The translations under genes were made by a program, and so were the position numbers. Under the pieces are notes generated by a model. That model saw only the letters and a program-made list of their open reading frames with translations. It did no database searches and had not been told where the DNA came from. Positions 34,324 to 45,892 of a DNA stretch of 64,000 bases are shown here, piece after piece. Every line of letters begins with the position of its first letter. Position 1 is the stretch's first letter. Source of the stretch: Chloranthus sessilifolius (lineage: Eukaryota; Streptophyta; Magnoliopsida; Chloranthales; Chloranthaceae); the NCBI GenBank assembly GCA_021018995.1, contig CM037588.1, positions 147,331,725-147,395,724 of the forward strand. Reading direction: 5' to 3'.

Positions 34324-35352
34324 ATGCCGCCTAAAACGTAGTTGTCTTCGAAGAAGGCAACGTCCAAACTTTCGGTCCAGCATAAGAACGCCGCACTGCC
34401 ACCACCTACCCCATCACCGGTGAGGACTCCATCACCGTCGGCATCGGAGACCACCTCTGGTTCGACGAGCGCAGCTTCGGGCGAGTCTTCACGCGAGTCT
34501 TCGCCCATGCCGCCACCACCCACCAATGTACTATAACCCAATGAATAGTGTGTGGCTAAGACCTTCGAAATAGAGTACATTATCGATACCACATTGTTCA
34601 CAAACCCCGATGTACCGGGCGACACCCAATGGGCTCGTAATTACCTTGTAAAAGCCGGCCTCAGCAATATCTTGAAACCAATCTTTGGGTCCTACTACCC
34701 TAGGTTGGTTCGACTATTTTACCAAGGTCTCATGGATGGACCTACCAACGACATAGTCAAGACCACCATTGAGGGTCGCGACTACACATTCACCCGTCGC
34801 CACAAACACGAGGTCCTTGAGTGTTACCCTCGACTTTGCACCCGAGACCACCCTCTTTCCACCCTTCGAGGAAGAGGTGAGATTTGAAGAAATAATGACT
34901 AGGATGACCAAAGGGAAGAAGGGGTCGGGATCCTCTATTAGGAGAGTCGACCTTCCCCACTACATTTGGATGCTTGATTCAATAATCAAGTGCAACCTTT
35001 ACCCGTTGCGTCACGACACCGAGCGGGTGGAGATGGTGCAGCAGGCATTTTACGCGGCCTTCTGTGGCCGTTGGTTTGATGCCACGATGATCATCCTAGA
35101 GGGGATGAGGTATATCAAGGGCAAGTTGATGAAGGGCTACTTGAGGCCCAAGGAGAAGATGCCCTATGCTCGGCTCATCTCGAGCATGCTGGAGTGTTAT
35201 TCCGATGCTCCAGAATACACTATATCACCCCATGAGGAGAGGGCGACGGACCAAGTGAAGACGTTTTCAAACTCTTCATGGAGCTGTAGCTATAATCTAC
35301 TTAAGCGGACCCTACCGGCTTCGGGTCCCGTACCAGTAACCGTAGCTATAAT
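34324..35352 (+). pseudogene. Element A extra gene (aORF), 3' truncated
   Basis: Same gene as in B, in the same place and sense. It starts MPPKT then TAG, then LSSKKATSKL and the Pro/Ser-rich stretch. The domain follows: KTFEIEYIIDTTLF, YYPRLVRLFYQGL, then a frameshift near 34830, SGSSIRRVDLPHYIWMLDSIIKCNLYPLRH, FCGRWFDATMIILEGMRYIKGKL, KMPYARLISSMLECY and SYNLLKR. The end is lost where a deletion joins it to the LTR palindrome array at about 35352. The breakpoint is marked by the repeated phrase GTAGCTATAAT (35284 and 35343). Confidence 0.82.
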
Positions 35353-36982
35353 CGATTTGGGTTTCGATTAATCGATTAATCGAATTGTATTTCGATTAAT
35401 CGATTTTGGGAATCGATTAATCGACTTTGACAATTTTGCTTAACTTTATAATTTTTCTTTGAGATTCATGGAGGGTCTAGGACCTTCTTCATTACATCTC
35501 TAATGATGTGCTGCATGTGTTATGATGTACCATAGGTGGTACATGTGAAAGCGAGCACAAGGAGCCGTGTGGGACCTTGATGCTTGGACCATCAGAAACT
35601 TGAGGTAGGGAACACCTTGAACATGTACTTTAATTTTAAGAGCATGTATGTAGTGATATAATTATCATATTTGAAGTTGTTTTAAATTACGAAAAGCTTT
35701 GTGAAAATGGGTGTGTGTGTAACACCAAGAATGTGAAAAAGGCATCGGTGTGATGCAAGAGATTAAGATCAAGTAATCTAATAAGAATGAGACATTCCCA
35801 GGGGATGAGAAAGTAATAAAAGCAAGGGAAAGTAATAAAACCATCAGGTGTGATACGGGTATGTATACATCCCAGGGATGTATATATATGATTGAATAAT
35901 TACTGTTGAGACATAGCTGATATAAGATAGCACACTTACATGGTGAACAACTATATGTAAAGAACATGTTATTTTTGTTATTTGAGCTTTGATAGGATAC
36001 TCCACCGAAGTAGCGGGATACTCACGACTGATGCGACAGGATATCCATCACCGCTACGGTGGCCAATCCGTACACCAGTGCGAAGGTTTATCCGTAACAG
36101 TAAGCACATCCCAGGGATGTTGAGATGAGTTTTAACCCCGTCGCCTAGTGAAAAGGGGCTTGGGTCGTATTCCCAGGGAATACTTTTATAACAACTGTCT
36201 ATTTAGGCGACGATGAAGGGTATCTCATCCGGGATCGATGCTATATTGCTCGGGGATTACTTAAATTGAAGATTTAAGTTTTGCTTTAGGCCTGTTCAGT
36301 GTCATTCATGATAAATTAACAGTAAAGTAGAACATGCTAATTACCAGTAAACTTGAATGCAATTTATCAGCTTTTAAACTATTTTCTAGCAATTGTATAG
36401 GTACATCATGCTTAGAATATCATGAAATATATGTGAGTCTTAATTTATATGCTCATTGTGTTTGTTCCCTATTGAGCTAGGATGTAGCTCACCCTTTAGA
36501 CTATACGTCGCAGGTCCATTGATAGCAGCGTTGAGGCTTCGGGGGACGTAGATCCGAGTGATTCGGATTACGTACCTGGAGACGAGGTGGAGCCTCCACT
36601 CGAGGACTTCTTCTAGGAGACTCTGCTGTGTACTTTGACAGAGAGTAGTTTTTGAGAGCTATTTGTACGGCTTGGTATGTCAAGCCTTCTTTTTGTTAAA
36701 CATGTAATTAAATTGGATAATTCTTTTGGCAAACCATCTGGGGTGATCTGTTTATCACCGATGGTTCGGGTCCATTCTCTGTTCATGCAGTGGCATGAAA
36801 GTAGAACTGTCTTTTGCATATGCCAGTTGGGCATATTAACCATTTCCGCTAATATGAGATTAATTGCTTTATTTATTTATTTGTGCTTGTTATACCAATG
36901 TTCCGTGCATAGTTTTGGGACGCGGTCTGGAGGACCGTGCTAATGGCACGGGTTTCGGGGTGCCGAAATCCAAGCTGTCATA
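35353..36982 (+). repeat. Element A 3' LTR, truncated at its 5' end
   Basis: Aligns to the 5' LTR from about 13960 onward; roughly the first 900 bp are missing, with the polypurine tract. Four or five palindromes remain at 35353-35425. It ends CTGTCATA in place of CTGTCACA and is followed by the GAAAT duplication. The conserved dyad is at 36474-36490. Confidence 0.9.
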
Positions 36983-36987
36983 GAAAT

Positions 36988-38346
36988 TAAAGTCTAAGGT
37001 CGGTGAATTAGGCCATCAAATTAAGGACTAGTTCTAGAAACTAAGGACTAGCACCAGGGATTGAAATTATGGTCTAAAAAAGGGTGCTACGGTCTAAGAC
37101 TGAAAATCTAATACTAACAGTTAAAACTAAGAAAAAATCCTAAATCTAAGAAATAAAAAAACTAAAGTCGGGAACTAAAGATTAGATTTTTACCTAAGGC
37201 CGGGGCTGCTGAGGGGAATCTTAAAATTCGAAGCTTGAATCTCGAAATCATGGCTCTGTTTCTCTATCTGTTCATTCTCAGAATTCTCCAACCTCAAAAT
37301 CCCAAACTTCTTCGAAAAATTTCGTCCTCTCTCCAAACTCTCTTTTTTTTTGGGAAAATTAAAAAAAAAGTCTTTTATAAGGTTTTTTCTAATTAAACGC
37401 CCTATTTTAGGCATTTAATAGAATTGCGCACCAATTTCTCGGTGCTTAATCGCTTTGAGTCAGTCACCGACTCAGTGAGCGACTGCTTGACTGGCTCAGT
37501 CGGGTTCCCTAGTTCTAACCATGTTAGGACTAATTGCGTGCCTGGTGTGGAGTGCGCAATCCGATTAAGTACTTCGTTCGAAGCTCTTAATCATGGAATC
37601 TTGGGGGTCAAAGACTATGAGACTAGGTCGGGGGTAAGCCAATTGCACATCAGTGGTAGGGCACTCAATCCGATCGCGCGTCATGTGGCGTGCATAATCG
37701 AGTCTCGAGGTGGTTTGCGGAAGGAGGTCTGGTTTGAAAGGGGACTGATTACGCATTTGGGGTTTTACGTGCAATCAAATTTTGTGTATGGTTTTAGGCA
37801 CATAATTCGGGGTTATTCGGGTCTGGGTCGAGTCTGAAATGCCAGACTATTAGTTTAGTCCGAATTTTGAATATATACTATTATTTCAGTATATAGTCTC
37901 CCTACATTGGGATCTGAGCTACAGAGCTATTATTTCACCCTGCATTCAGTCATGTACTATTGTTTCAGTGCATGGTTCCCAATTTAGGGTTCGGGGGCCT
38001 GCAATGCCAAACTATTATTTCAGTTTATATTTCAACTATATACTATTGTTTCAGTATATAGTCTCCCTATGTCGGGATCCGAGCCACAGAGCTATTATTT
38101 CAGCCTGTGTTCAGTCATGTACTATTGTTTTAGTGGATGGTCCCACGTTAAGGTCATGGGTCTTGAGCCACAGAGCTATTGTTTCAGCCTGTGTCCAACC
38201 ATATACTATTGTTTCAGTATATGGTCCCACATTAGGATTGTGAAACTTTCAAAGAAAGTGAGTCATTTCCAAAAAGTCACGGGCAAGGTCAAAGTTTGAT
38301 CGAACAGATTTGTATAATCCGAGAGGGCAAAATGGGGGTGTCTACA
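36988..38346 (-). repeat. Older Tat element G LTR (right part)
   Basis: On the minus strand it starts TGTAGACACCCCCATTTTG at 38346, the Tat/Ogre LTR signature. It continues leftward across element A into 12503-13048. It has a series of hairpins with a fixed loop at 37872-38225. The target duplication partner lies outside the window (candidate ACAAT at 38347). The 137-codon plus-strand frame at 37424-37837 is antisense within the LTR and is not considered coding. Confidence 0.8.
37872..38225. repeat. Hairpin series with constant loop ATTRTTTC (G LTR)
   Basis: Perfect 10-base arms at 38035-38062 (ACTATATACT/AGTATATAGT) and 38198-38225 (ACCATATACT/AGTATATGGT), 8-base arms at 37872-37895, and imperfect ones near 37951, 38088, 38115 and 38168 (CACAGAGCT/AGCCTGTG). 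All share the loop ATTGTTTC or ATTATTTC. Confidence 0.93.
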
Positions 38347-38804
38347 ACAATATCACTAAAAGACCTAGAATACGATTGACAAACTAATGGGCAGTGTCAT
38401 GCTACCGACTCATCCGTAGCAATTCTATAAACTTTTTAGATATACAATATTACGCATAAATATTTTTAGGAGGTAGATACGAAAAATCGTAGTGATTACA
38501 ATTTTTCGTACCTATTACACAATCGTAGCGATTATAATTCATCGATGCAAGTGTGAATTTAACTGAGTACCTAGCTATCGTATGGGCACAACTTCCAATA
38601 ACAATGGCGTCACCACAATTCACGCTACACAGACATGTCTTTCACCATTAATGGATATACCAATCAGTTGCACTCCTCAATGCTAGCCATAACTTCCATT
38701 AATAGCGACTATTCACATTCCAGAATCCTTAAATACGAACCTACATCTCCAGTACCTTCATTCCATTCCATTAACATCCTTCATTCATCTTCAACATCTT
38801 CATA

Positions 38805-39026
38805 ATGGCGAATCCACAAAATTGGCTTGAATTCACAAAGGCTTTTTCCCGCCTCATACAACAACACGAGGACGAGATCACAACAATATTAGAAGAATGA
38901 GGCCGGCTAATCAGTGAAATCATAACTCTTTTCGGCTCCTTCTCCATCCAAGCCCAGATTGATGACACCATCCATTCCCCACCTCATACACCTCACCCTT
39001 CACCGTCACCTCCAAAGTCTTATTAA
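38805..39026 (+). pseudogene. Small unknown frame with one internal stop, in F
   Basis: 74 codons from ATG 38805 with a TGA at codon 32. It reads MANPQNWLEFTKAFSRLIQQ, then a Pro/His/Ser-rich end (HTPHPSPSPPKSY). It lies upstream of the Athila-like terminal motif and may be a leftover of an element gene. No family recognised. Confidence 0.3.
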
Positions 39027-41208
39027 ACCATCCTTTTCCCATTTCTATTGGACGCACCCACTTCTAGGGCATAATATCTTTTTTATATGGGCAACAACAT
39101 TTTAGAAGCCGAGGATAGATCTATATCGAAGACGAATTCTTATCTCGGACGTTGCTGCCAGTGTCTTAGTTTAGTGTGTGTCTAGCTTTTTCCTCAAAAT
39201 TTCTCTCGATATAATTAGTTTTCTTTCCATATTTCTGTAATTAGTTCACATACATATAAAAAGTTCCTTCCTTTTTATTTGTTGTTTTTTATTTTCCTTT
39301 TAACAGTCCTACTAACATCTAACTTTTTAGTTCTATAAAACTCGGAAGTATTTTCTCCCAAGTTTGGGGGAAGATTTTTTATTATTTTTGCAGATTATAA
39401 ACCCGGTAACTAACCCAGCAGTAAAATAAGATAATATTTTTCCTGTATGTCCCCTGTTTCGCACAATGAGGAGATTGTCCTATTCAAGTTGGGGGGGGGG
39501 GATACATCAGATATGAGTATGAGTATATTAATATAGTAGTTTTTTTTTACATTATTTTTTGAATTTTTTTATAAATTAAGAAAGTTAATCTTTATATGGG
39601 AATTATAATAAGAAAATTGAAAATATGAAATTCTTGGCAATCCATCATAGTAGTGTTCAAAAATCAAAATAAAAATAGTTATAATTCAAAAAAAAGCATC
39701 TCTAGAACACTGTATCAGATGAATGTTTGAAACTATACGATTGATCTGAACTATAAATATTTTAGATTATAATTTCAAAATCATATAACCAGTGAGCTAT
39801 AGAGCCTATTTTCTCTTTTATTCTGAAAAAGAGAGACTGTTTTTATTCATGATAAATTTTTCTAGAACTTCTGTACTATTTGAAATCTCATATTACTGAA
39901 CTTAGAATCAAGATATTCTGTAAATATGATGATTTATTTGTTTAGAATTATTTGTTAAACATATTAAAGCAATAAGACATCCATATTAGTAAATCGTGAA
40001 AATGACCAAAGGCCATCTTTTGTTAAACCAGAGCCAAAAAGCTAAAAATCTCATAATGTTTTATCCTTTGAACCCATATTAGAAGCCTAAAAGTTAAATA
40101 TCTTTGTACCAAAATTTTATAAATCGTTAACCATATGTACTGCCCAAAACTTTCTATCCTTGACCCTTATAATTTCTCAGAGTTTAGAATGTAAAAGAAG
40201 GGGAGAAGAGGGAGTGAAAGGAGTATATACGTAACAAATAAAGGATCTGCTGAAAAAGGTACGAGTAAAAAGAAATAAAATTGTATGAAAATATGGGAAA
40301 AGAAATAGAAAAAATCGTAAAAAATGATTCTATGAAAAAAAAAAAAAAAAAAGCAAAAACCTTTCAACCTGAAAAGAAAAATGGGATTTATACTAGAAAA
40401 AAAAGGGAAGAAGTTATCCAAAATGAGGATACTTACTGAAGCTGAAAAATATAAGAGAAGGAAGAGCTAAATTCTCAAAAATAATTTTGAATCCTCTTTA
40501 CCTTTTTTCTTTGAAACCTTCTGAAAACCCAAAGCCCCATTACATGCCGAGGGAAAGATCTTTGTAATTTACAATTTGCAAGAATATGAGTCTAGTAGAG
40601 ATATATAAAATAGACACTATAGACAAATGAAGAAGTTATATGAACAGAATTGATTATCCTTTCTATGAGATTTATCTTCTTAGTTAATTATCCTCTAAAA
40701 GTCATATACAGATACAACATTGTGAGAACCCAAAATTTTGATTAATTTTTAGAGTATGTCAATAAGTGAGAGTTTGGATGAAAATATTTTCTAAAAAACT
40801 GTAATTTAGAAAAATATATGATAAATAAACTTTTCACTGATATGCACATACTCCATATTATACCGAATTAAAATTATTGAGTTCTGATAGAGGATAATTA
40901 CGATGATGGAATGCTAAGGATAAAAGATTTAAAATTTTTTGAAAAATAAGGAACATCTAATGATTGACTGAGTAATTAGTATATAAAAATCTATATTTTG
41001 AACTTTGAAAAACCCAAAAATATTAAAAGTTTGTAGATAACTTCACTAAAACCTTCAGGGGACTATAACTCCTCCACTAGGGATCACCTAGGAGTTTAAA
41101 GGCTTGTTGCATCCGCTAAATGTAATCGTGCTCCCTACGAAAGTTACATTTAAATTCATAGTTTTAGATATTTTATGTTTCCTTGTTTGCTAGGGACTAG
41201 CAAAACTT
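39027..41208. other. AT-rich non-coding region of F
   Basis: No gene, tRNA or clear repeat was seen. Low-complexity A/T runs, a G10 run at 39490-39499 and several poly-A/T tracts. Short open frames here (for example a Phe-rich one at 40167-40421) are composition artefacts. Confidence 0.6.
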
Positions 41209-41732
41209 AAGTTTGGGGGTGTGATCAGTCACATAATTTATCATTTTATCACCCTTAACTTAGTGATGCTAGGCTTTAGTTTGCTGCTAATAAGATGCTG
41301 ATATGCAGATATTAAGAAAAAATGGTGAAAGAGAGCCTAAGTATTAATATTCATCAAAATAAACTTTTATGGCTTCAAAAGCTTTTTGTTTTTTGAAGAT
41401 CTGCAAAAATTTCTTAATTGATTTCACAAGCAATTTGATCATCCTTCAAGATTCATCTTTGTGGTGAGGAGCCTATTTGGGATTCGAAGATTCGCTTTTA
41501 TGTCAGATCAAGGTATAGAGAAATCATGCCTTCTTTTATAATTTAATTACTGATTAAATGAAATATTTATCTCGAATGATATGTTATATTACACATAAAA
41601 TGAATGATTGTGATTAGATTCAAGTATGCAACAATAAGACACTTTAATATATTCTTCTACACGTTGAACATTCATAATTTTTATGTCTTCTTTTGATTGA
41701 TAGAATATTATTGCATGCAGAAGGAATGAATA
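41209..41732 (+). repeat. F polypurine tract and 3' LTR start (truncated by D)
   Basis: The tract AAGTTTGGGGGTG is followed by TGATCAGTCACATAA (LTR start at 41222). The first about 130 bases match, in reverse orientation, the end of the solo LTR E at 43540-43673 (TTATCACCCTTAACTTAGTGATG and GAGAGCC...GTATTAATATTCATCAAAAT), so F and E are related families. Solo LTR D interrupts it at 41733. Confidence 0.7.
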
Positions 41733-42177
41733 TGCAACACCCCGTAAATTGTCCTGAACCAAGTACACCAAATTGTAACCACCCTGTAGGTCTGACCCAG
41801 ATACACTTGATAAACGGGATGTAATAGTTCAAGTGTGTGAATTGGGCCTTTTGGAACAAGGCCCAATAGGCCACTAGATTACCTGTGTGAGATCCATTAG
41901 TTAGAGCCTATGGTTTGAATCCATTAACAATAACTTTATGCTAAGACCCGTACACCTAGCTATGTGAGCTAGTTTCACACTGGAATTTGAAGCCTAGTCC
42001 ATGACTTAAAAGCCCAAATCTGTGGCCTCTAGTCTAACTCATACACCAAATTGGGTGTATTGGCTTCATGCATGAACCAGCCCAAACTATATGAGCTACC
42101 ATGCATGCATAAGTTGTGCATGGGAGTTGAGTGTCGAGTGAGGAAGGAAAAGAGAACTTCCTCTTCCTCTCGCCTCC

Positions 42178-43673
42178 TGATCGGCTTACTTTGTGTATCT
42201 AATTAAGTCCTAACCTATTGCAAGCGCACAACGAAAATTGTAGAGTTAGTATAGGATCGTTCCCACGAAGAAGTTTATCTTAATGTAGAATTTATATTCC
42301 TATTTTAAAGTTTATATTTATCTTTTAACGTTCTAAACTACTGGTGAAATATGAATAAAAGAATGAGTTTTTAATCTAAAGTATATAAATGAATCTTAAT
42401 CCTCTTTTAGATTAAGGTCGTCAATCTTAATCTTTAGTTATCGGATATTTACAAAATAAACAGTACAGTTACACCGTATTGCAGTTTTCTAGAATTTGGG
42501 CATCAATCAAAAATTAAAATCCTTCAACATAGATTTAATCTAATCCACTGTCTCTTAAAATTTGGGCGTCAATCAAATTCAAGAAAATCGAAGATGAAAA
42601 AGTAAAAACCATTACAATAATCTGTATATTCCAACCTGGGTCATCAATTCAAATTAAAACTTGGAGATGTTTGCAAAGCAGTAAATAAAGCAAATAAAAT
42701 CTAATCTATAAAGTAAAGTAACTATATCTTTCACCCCTCAGCCGTAGTCGTCAATTGCTTCTGAGAAACAAGTTTACACTAATCTTCAGCACCCAATGGT
42801 AGTATTCAATTGCTCTTGAGAAACCTCTGATAGCTAATCTACTCTAACTCTTTTACACTACTAATCGGAAGAAAATCCAACCTCAGTCGTCAATTGATGC
42901 TGAAATTCTTCAATCGCTTATTCTTACGCTGAGCCCTCTTATTTATAGATTATAATAGGTTGGTTTACAAAGATCTAATTCTAATAAAAGAAACTACTAA
43001 AATAACAGATTCCTAATACAACTCTAATTCCTCATTTTATTCTTCCTTGCTTTCAACTGTAGATGTGCTTCTGGATTTTTCTCCTTTATCTCAGCAATCG
43101 AGATTTTCTAAGAACTTATCTTCATCAATCTTCTTAGATCCGTGATTCACCAAAATTCTAATTTCAAAGATCTCCTAATTCAATACATGGCGGTGATAGT
43201 CTTCACTTACGTTATCAGCAGCAGCAAAGAGAAAAGCTTTGTACAATCGTAAAGTACGATTGTTCTTTCTTTTTCTGGCGAATCGTAAATCACAATTTCT
43301 CATTTTTCCATAGCTTTCTTACTAGACAATTTCCTAAGACGAATGATCATTTTCTTGTATCAATTTTTACTCCTTTTATCGCTTTCTGAAGAATCATCTT
43401 TTGAAGAATCGTCAATTACGATTTCTTATCTTTCTATTTTTCTTTTCTTCAGCTTTAATGCACAATCATAAATTACGATTTCTTGGCTTTCAACAGCAGC
43501 AAATCGTCTTCTTTCGTTTAATCGTCTTTTTACTATCTTTTGAGTTCATTTTGATGAATACTAACACTTTGGCTCTCTTTTACTATTTTTTCATCAATAG
43601 CTTATTAGTAGCAAACTAAGTCCTAACATCACTAAGTTAAGGGTGATAAGATGGCATATTATGTGACGGATCA
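42178..43673 (-). repeat. E: solo LTR inserted in D
   Basis: 1496 bp with TGATC...GATCA ends. The exact 5-bp duplication CCTCC flanks it at 42173-42177 and 43674-43678. On the minus strand it starts TGATCCGTCACATAA. No internal sequence is present, so it is a solo LTR left by recombination. Palindromes of the type AATCGT...ACGATT are at 43243-43480. The tract at 42221-42285 (GCAAGCGCAC, CGTTCCCACGAAG) is a phrase seen in many plant LTRs. Confidence 0.87.
43243..43480. repeat. E LTR palindromes (AATCGTaaattACGATT type)
   Basis: Four copies: 43243-43263 (perfect 9-base arms ACAATCGTA/TACGATTGT), a worn one at about 43281-43297, 43407-43423 and 43464-43480. Confidence 0.85.
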
Positions 43674-44259
43674 CCTCCACCTTGAGGAAACCTCCATACC
43701 AGCCGAGGTCTTCACCTCCGTCGACAAGAAACCATGGATTCATTCAGGAAAAGTCCAAGATGATTCTCACGAGAGAAATCATACACGGAAGATCGGAAGC
43801 CCCGCATGCGAGGAATTCGTTACAGTAAACTCGTGATCCTTGCTTCGTAGATTTGTTTTCTTAGTTTTGAGATTGACTCCCGCGAAAGTTTGGAGTTCAT
43901 GCGATGAATCTAGGAATCAGACATCCAAAAAGGCTTGGTAGCCAAATTCTTGAGGTCAGATGCCTCGAAATGCATGCATGCACAAGCACACGAGAGTTTG
44001 AAGGCTTGATTAAGTCGTGTTCTAGGATTACATGCTTCGAAACCTCGTGAATCAAACCCACGGGGAGTCTAGAATGAAATTGTGTCAATTTCCAAAGCCT
44101 CGAATCATGGCTCGTGTAACCCGAATAAGCTAGGAGTCTAGTACGGGCAAGAACGTATACCATACGTCTTTGTTCTTGCTGAATTAGGAGAAATTTTGCA
44201 TCAAAATGAGTTCTAAGACTAGAAAGAGCAAACAGGAAATTGGCGAGCTGCAAAGGTTT

Positions 44260-44418
44260 GTCGCGGCGACATGGAGACTCGTCACGGTGAGAAAATACGT
44301 AAAGCACTCGCCGTGGTAAGTGCTACCTTGAAAACATGCTTACTGTAGCCTCTGGAAAATCTCGCAGCGGCGAGATGACTTGTGTCATGTAGCACCTAAG
44401 AAGCTCGTCGCGGCAAGG
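44260..44418. repeat. D LTR GC-rich palindrome cluster
   Basis: Five dyads of a CTCGYCGCGGCGAG type: 44260-44270 (GTCGCGGCGAC), about 44278-44291, about 44303-44321, 44359-44376 (ATCTCGC/GCGAGAT) and about 44403-44418. It stands in the same LTR position as the TCGATTAATCGA array of A and B. Confidence 0.8.
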
Positions 44419-45892
44419 TGTACTTTGTTTGTGCACTTGGAGTTTTGTGTGTTTTAGGTCCGGAGAAGACCTCGATCAGTCCACGTATGATCCATTAACC
44501 ATTGGTATGTATTTGATACATGAATTAGGATATATGCAAAGACTCATCCACTAGGGGAATTGACCTTGATTTGTGCACTTTAACTCGCACGAATTCGACA
44601 CTTAAGGTAGGGAAATTTTTAATGCAAAGCTATACGTTTGACTTGATCATGGGATAAAATAATTGGTTTTTATCGCATTTTAATCATGATATAGTTTCAT
44701 GTTTGATGATTGATATCTCTACATATGATTTATGAATTATTTTCGTACTTGAACATGCACCATGACATCTTGCCTGCATATGACCAGGTCCATTCAATAA
44801 TTTATGTTCCCATTTCATGTTATGAATTGTGTATGTTCTTGCTCATTGTAAATGTGTTATGAAGGAGTGGAGCCTCCATGAGAGGGGTGGAGTCCCCGGG
44901 GTTTTGACCTTGTGTCCGCTACGGACTGCTCAGTTCCTACTACAGGATGCTTTGCCACAATACTCATCTCATGATTATGATTAGATGTGAGTGGAGTGGA
45001 ACCTCCAAGGGAGGGGTGGAGTCCTCGGGGCTACGACTCTGTGTCTGCTACGATAGCTCTATTCCCGCTATGGGATACTCACACTAATAATATGTAATTC
45101 GCATGTAATATGATGTTATGCTCGACTTGATAAACCATGTTCTTGCCTTGTATAAACTTGTTTCCTCGATATGATAAGCAATTCAGTCTTGTTCCCTTGA
45201 TTCAGAATTGAGTATAATCTTTCTCGTCACCTGCATTCATGACACAACATGTTTTGAGTTCACATTCAGAAATGCTCGTTTTATGCCAATATGTTTTTGA
45301 CACCATATGTTTCACTTGATTTATTTCAATGTGCATCTATGCCATGAATTAGAATGATAAAGTACATAGATTTTCATGGTTTATATCCCTACTAAGCTTG
45401 AACTGTAGCTCACTCTCTGCTATACGTCACAGCTGCAGGAGCTGACATCGAAAGGGATTCGGAATAAGCCGAAGATCCGAATTATATGCCAGAGGACGAA
45501 GATGAGCTACCTGAAGAGCATTATCGATAGCTGTGTTGGGAGGAGCTGGGCTAATTTTGAGAATTTGAGAGTTTTTGTATTGGGTATAGTACTGGAATGC
45601 TTGTATACAATGGTATAAATTTTGATCCACTGTTTAGGTGAAGGACGCCCTTCACCGGTGGATATTTGTATAGTTTTGACAACAATGGTTAGATAGCTTG
45701 TTTACTTTGATATCCATGTACCAATTAGTTGTTTCACTTTTCCATTCGCTGTGTACTTGATTTTTGCACTTATGCATGCTTACCGACTTGATGATGGCTC
45801 GGTCATCCAAATCTTTTAACTCTGAATGATTGAGTTATTACTTTGATTTGGGACTCGACGGCTCGGGCTTCGCGGCAAGGAAATCCGGGCTG

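Larger units (their letters stand above)
13054..36982 (+). mobile_element. A: Tekay-like chromovirus element, complete ends, nested host of element B
   Basis: Starts TGTAATACCC at 13054 and ends CTGTCATA at 36982 (expected CTGTCACA). It is flanked by the exact 5-bp duplication GAAAT at 13049-13053 and 36983-36987. Without element B it is about 11.3 kb. Order: 5' LTR, initiator-Met PBS, Gag, candidate intron, protease, RT-RNase H, integrase (split by B at 19333/31928), chromodomain, palindrome spacer, extra gene, truncated 3' LTR. The chromodomain and gene order place it in the chromovirus clade, most like Tekay/Del. Lineage beyond that is by eye. Confidence 0.94.
38347..41221 (+). mobile_element. 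F: Athila-like element, 3' internal region (fragment)
   Basis: The sequence is mostly AT-rich and non-coding. It carries phrases usual for the 3' part of Athila-type elements: CAATGAGGAGATTGTCC...AAGTTGGGGG at 39462-39499 and GGGACTAGCAAAACTTAAG...TTTGGGGGTG just before the LTR start. No Pol or env-like coding region is left. Inverted motifs AATCGTAGYGATT lie at 38485-38533, inside a larger TACGAAAAA/TTTTTCGTA dyad at 38478-38510. The left end is cut by element G. Confidence 0.6.
41733..45892 (+). repeat. D: Tekay-like solo LTR, split by E
   Basis: Begins TGCAACACCCCGTAAATT and ends ATCCGGGCTGTA; without E it is about 2.66 kb. It resembles the LTRs of A, B and C in order: LTR start, palindrome cluster, duplicated dyad-rich block (44860-45080), GAACTGTAGCTCACT with TATACGTCACAG at 45400-45435, an acidic-coding-like stretch, and the end. 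No target duplication could be confirmed, so the right edge is approximate. No internal region follows. The 136-codon minus frame at 43897-44307 is not considered a gene. Confidence 0.72.

Noticed and set aside
37424..37837. 137-codon plus-strand frame
   Set aside because: Antisense inside the G LTR, ordinary composition for this LTR, no recognised motif.
40167..40421. 84-codon Phe-rich minus-strand frame
   Set aside because: Made by A/T-rich low-complexity sequence; no similarity recognised.
43897..44307. 136-codon minus-strand frame in D
   Set aside because: Lies in the LTR, is antisense, and is kept open by the GC-rich palindrome cluster.
41739..45892. Full D element
   Set aside because: No PBS, PPT or coding sequence follows either end; only LTR-like sequence, so solo LTR is preferred.
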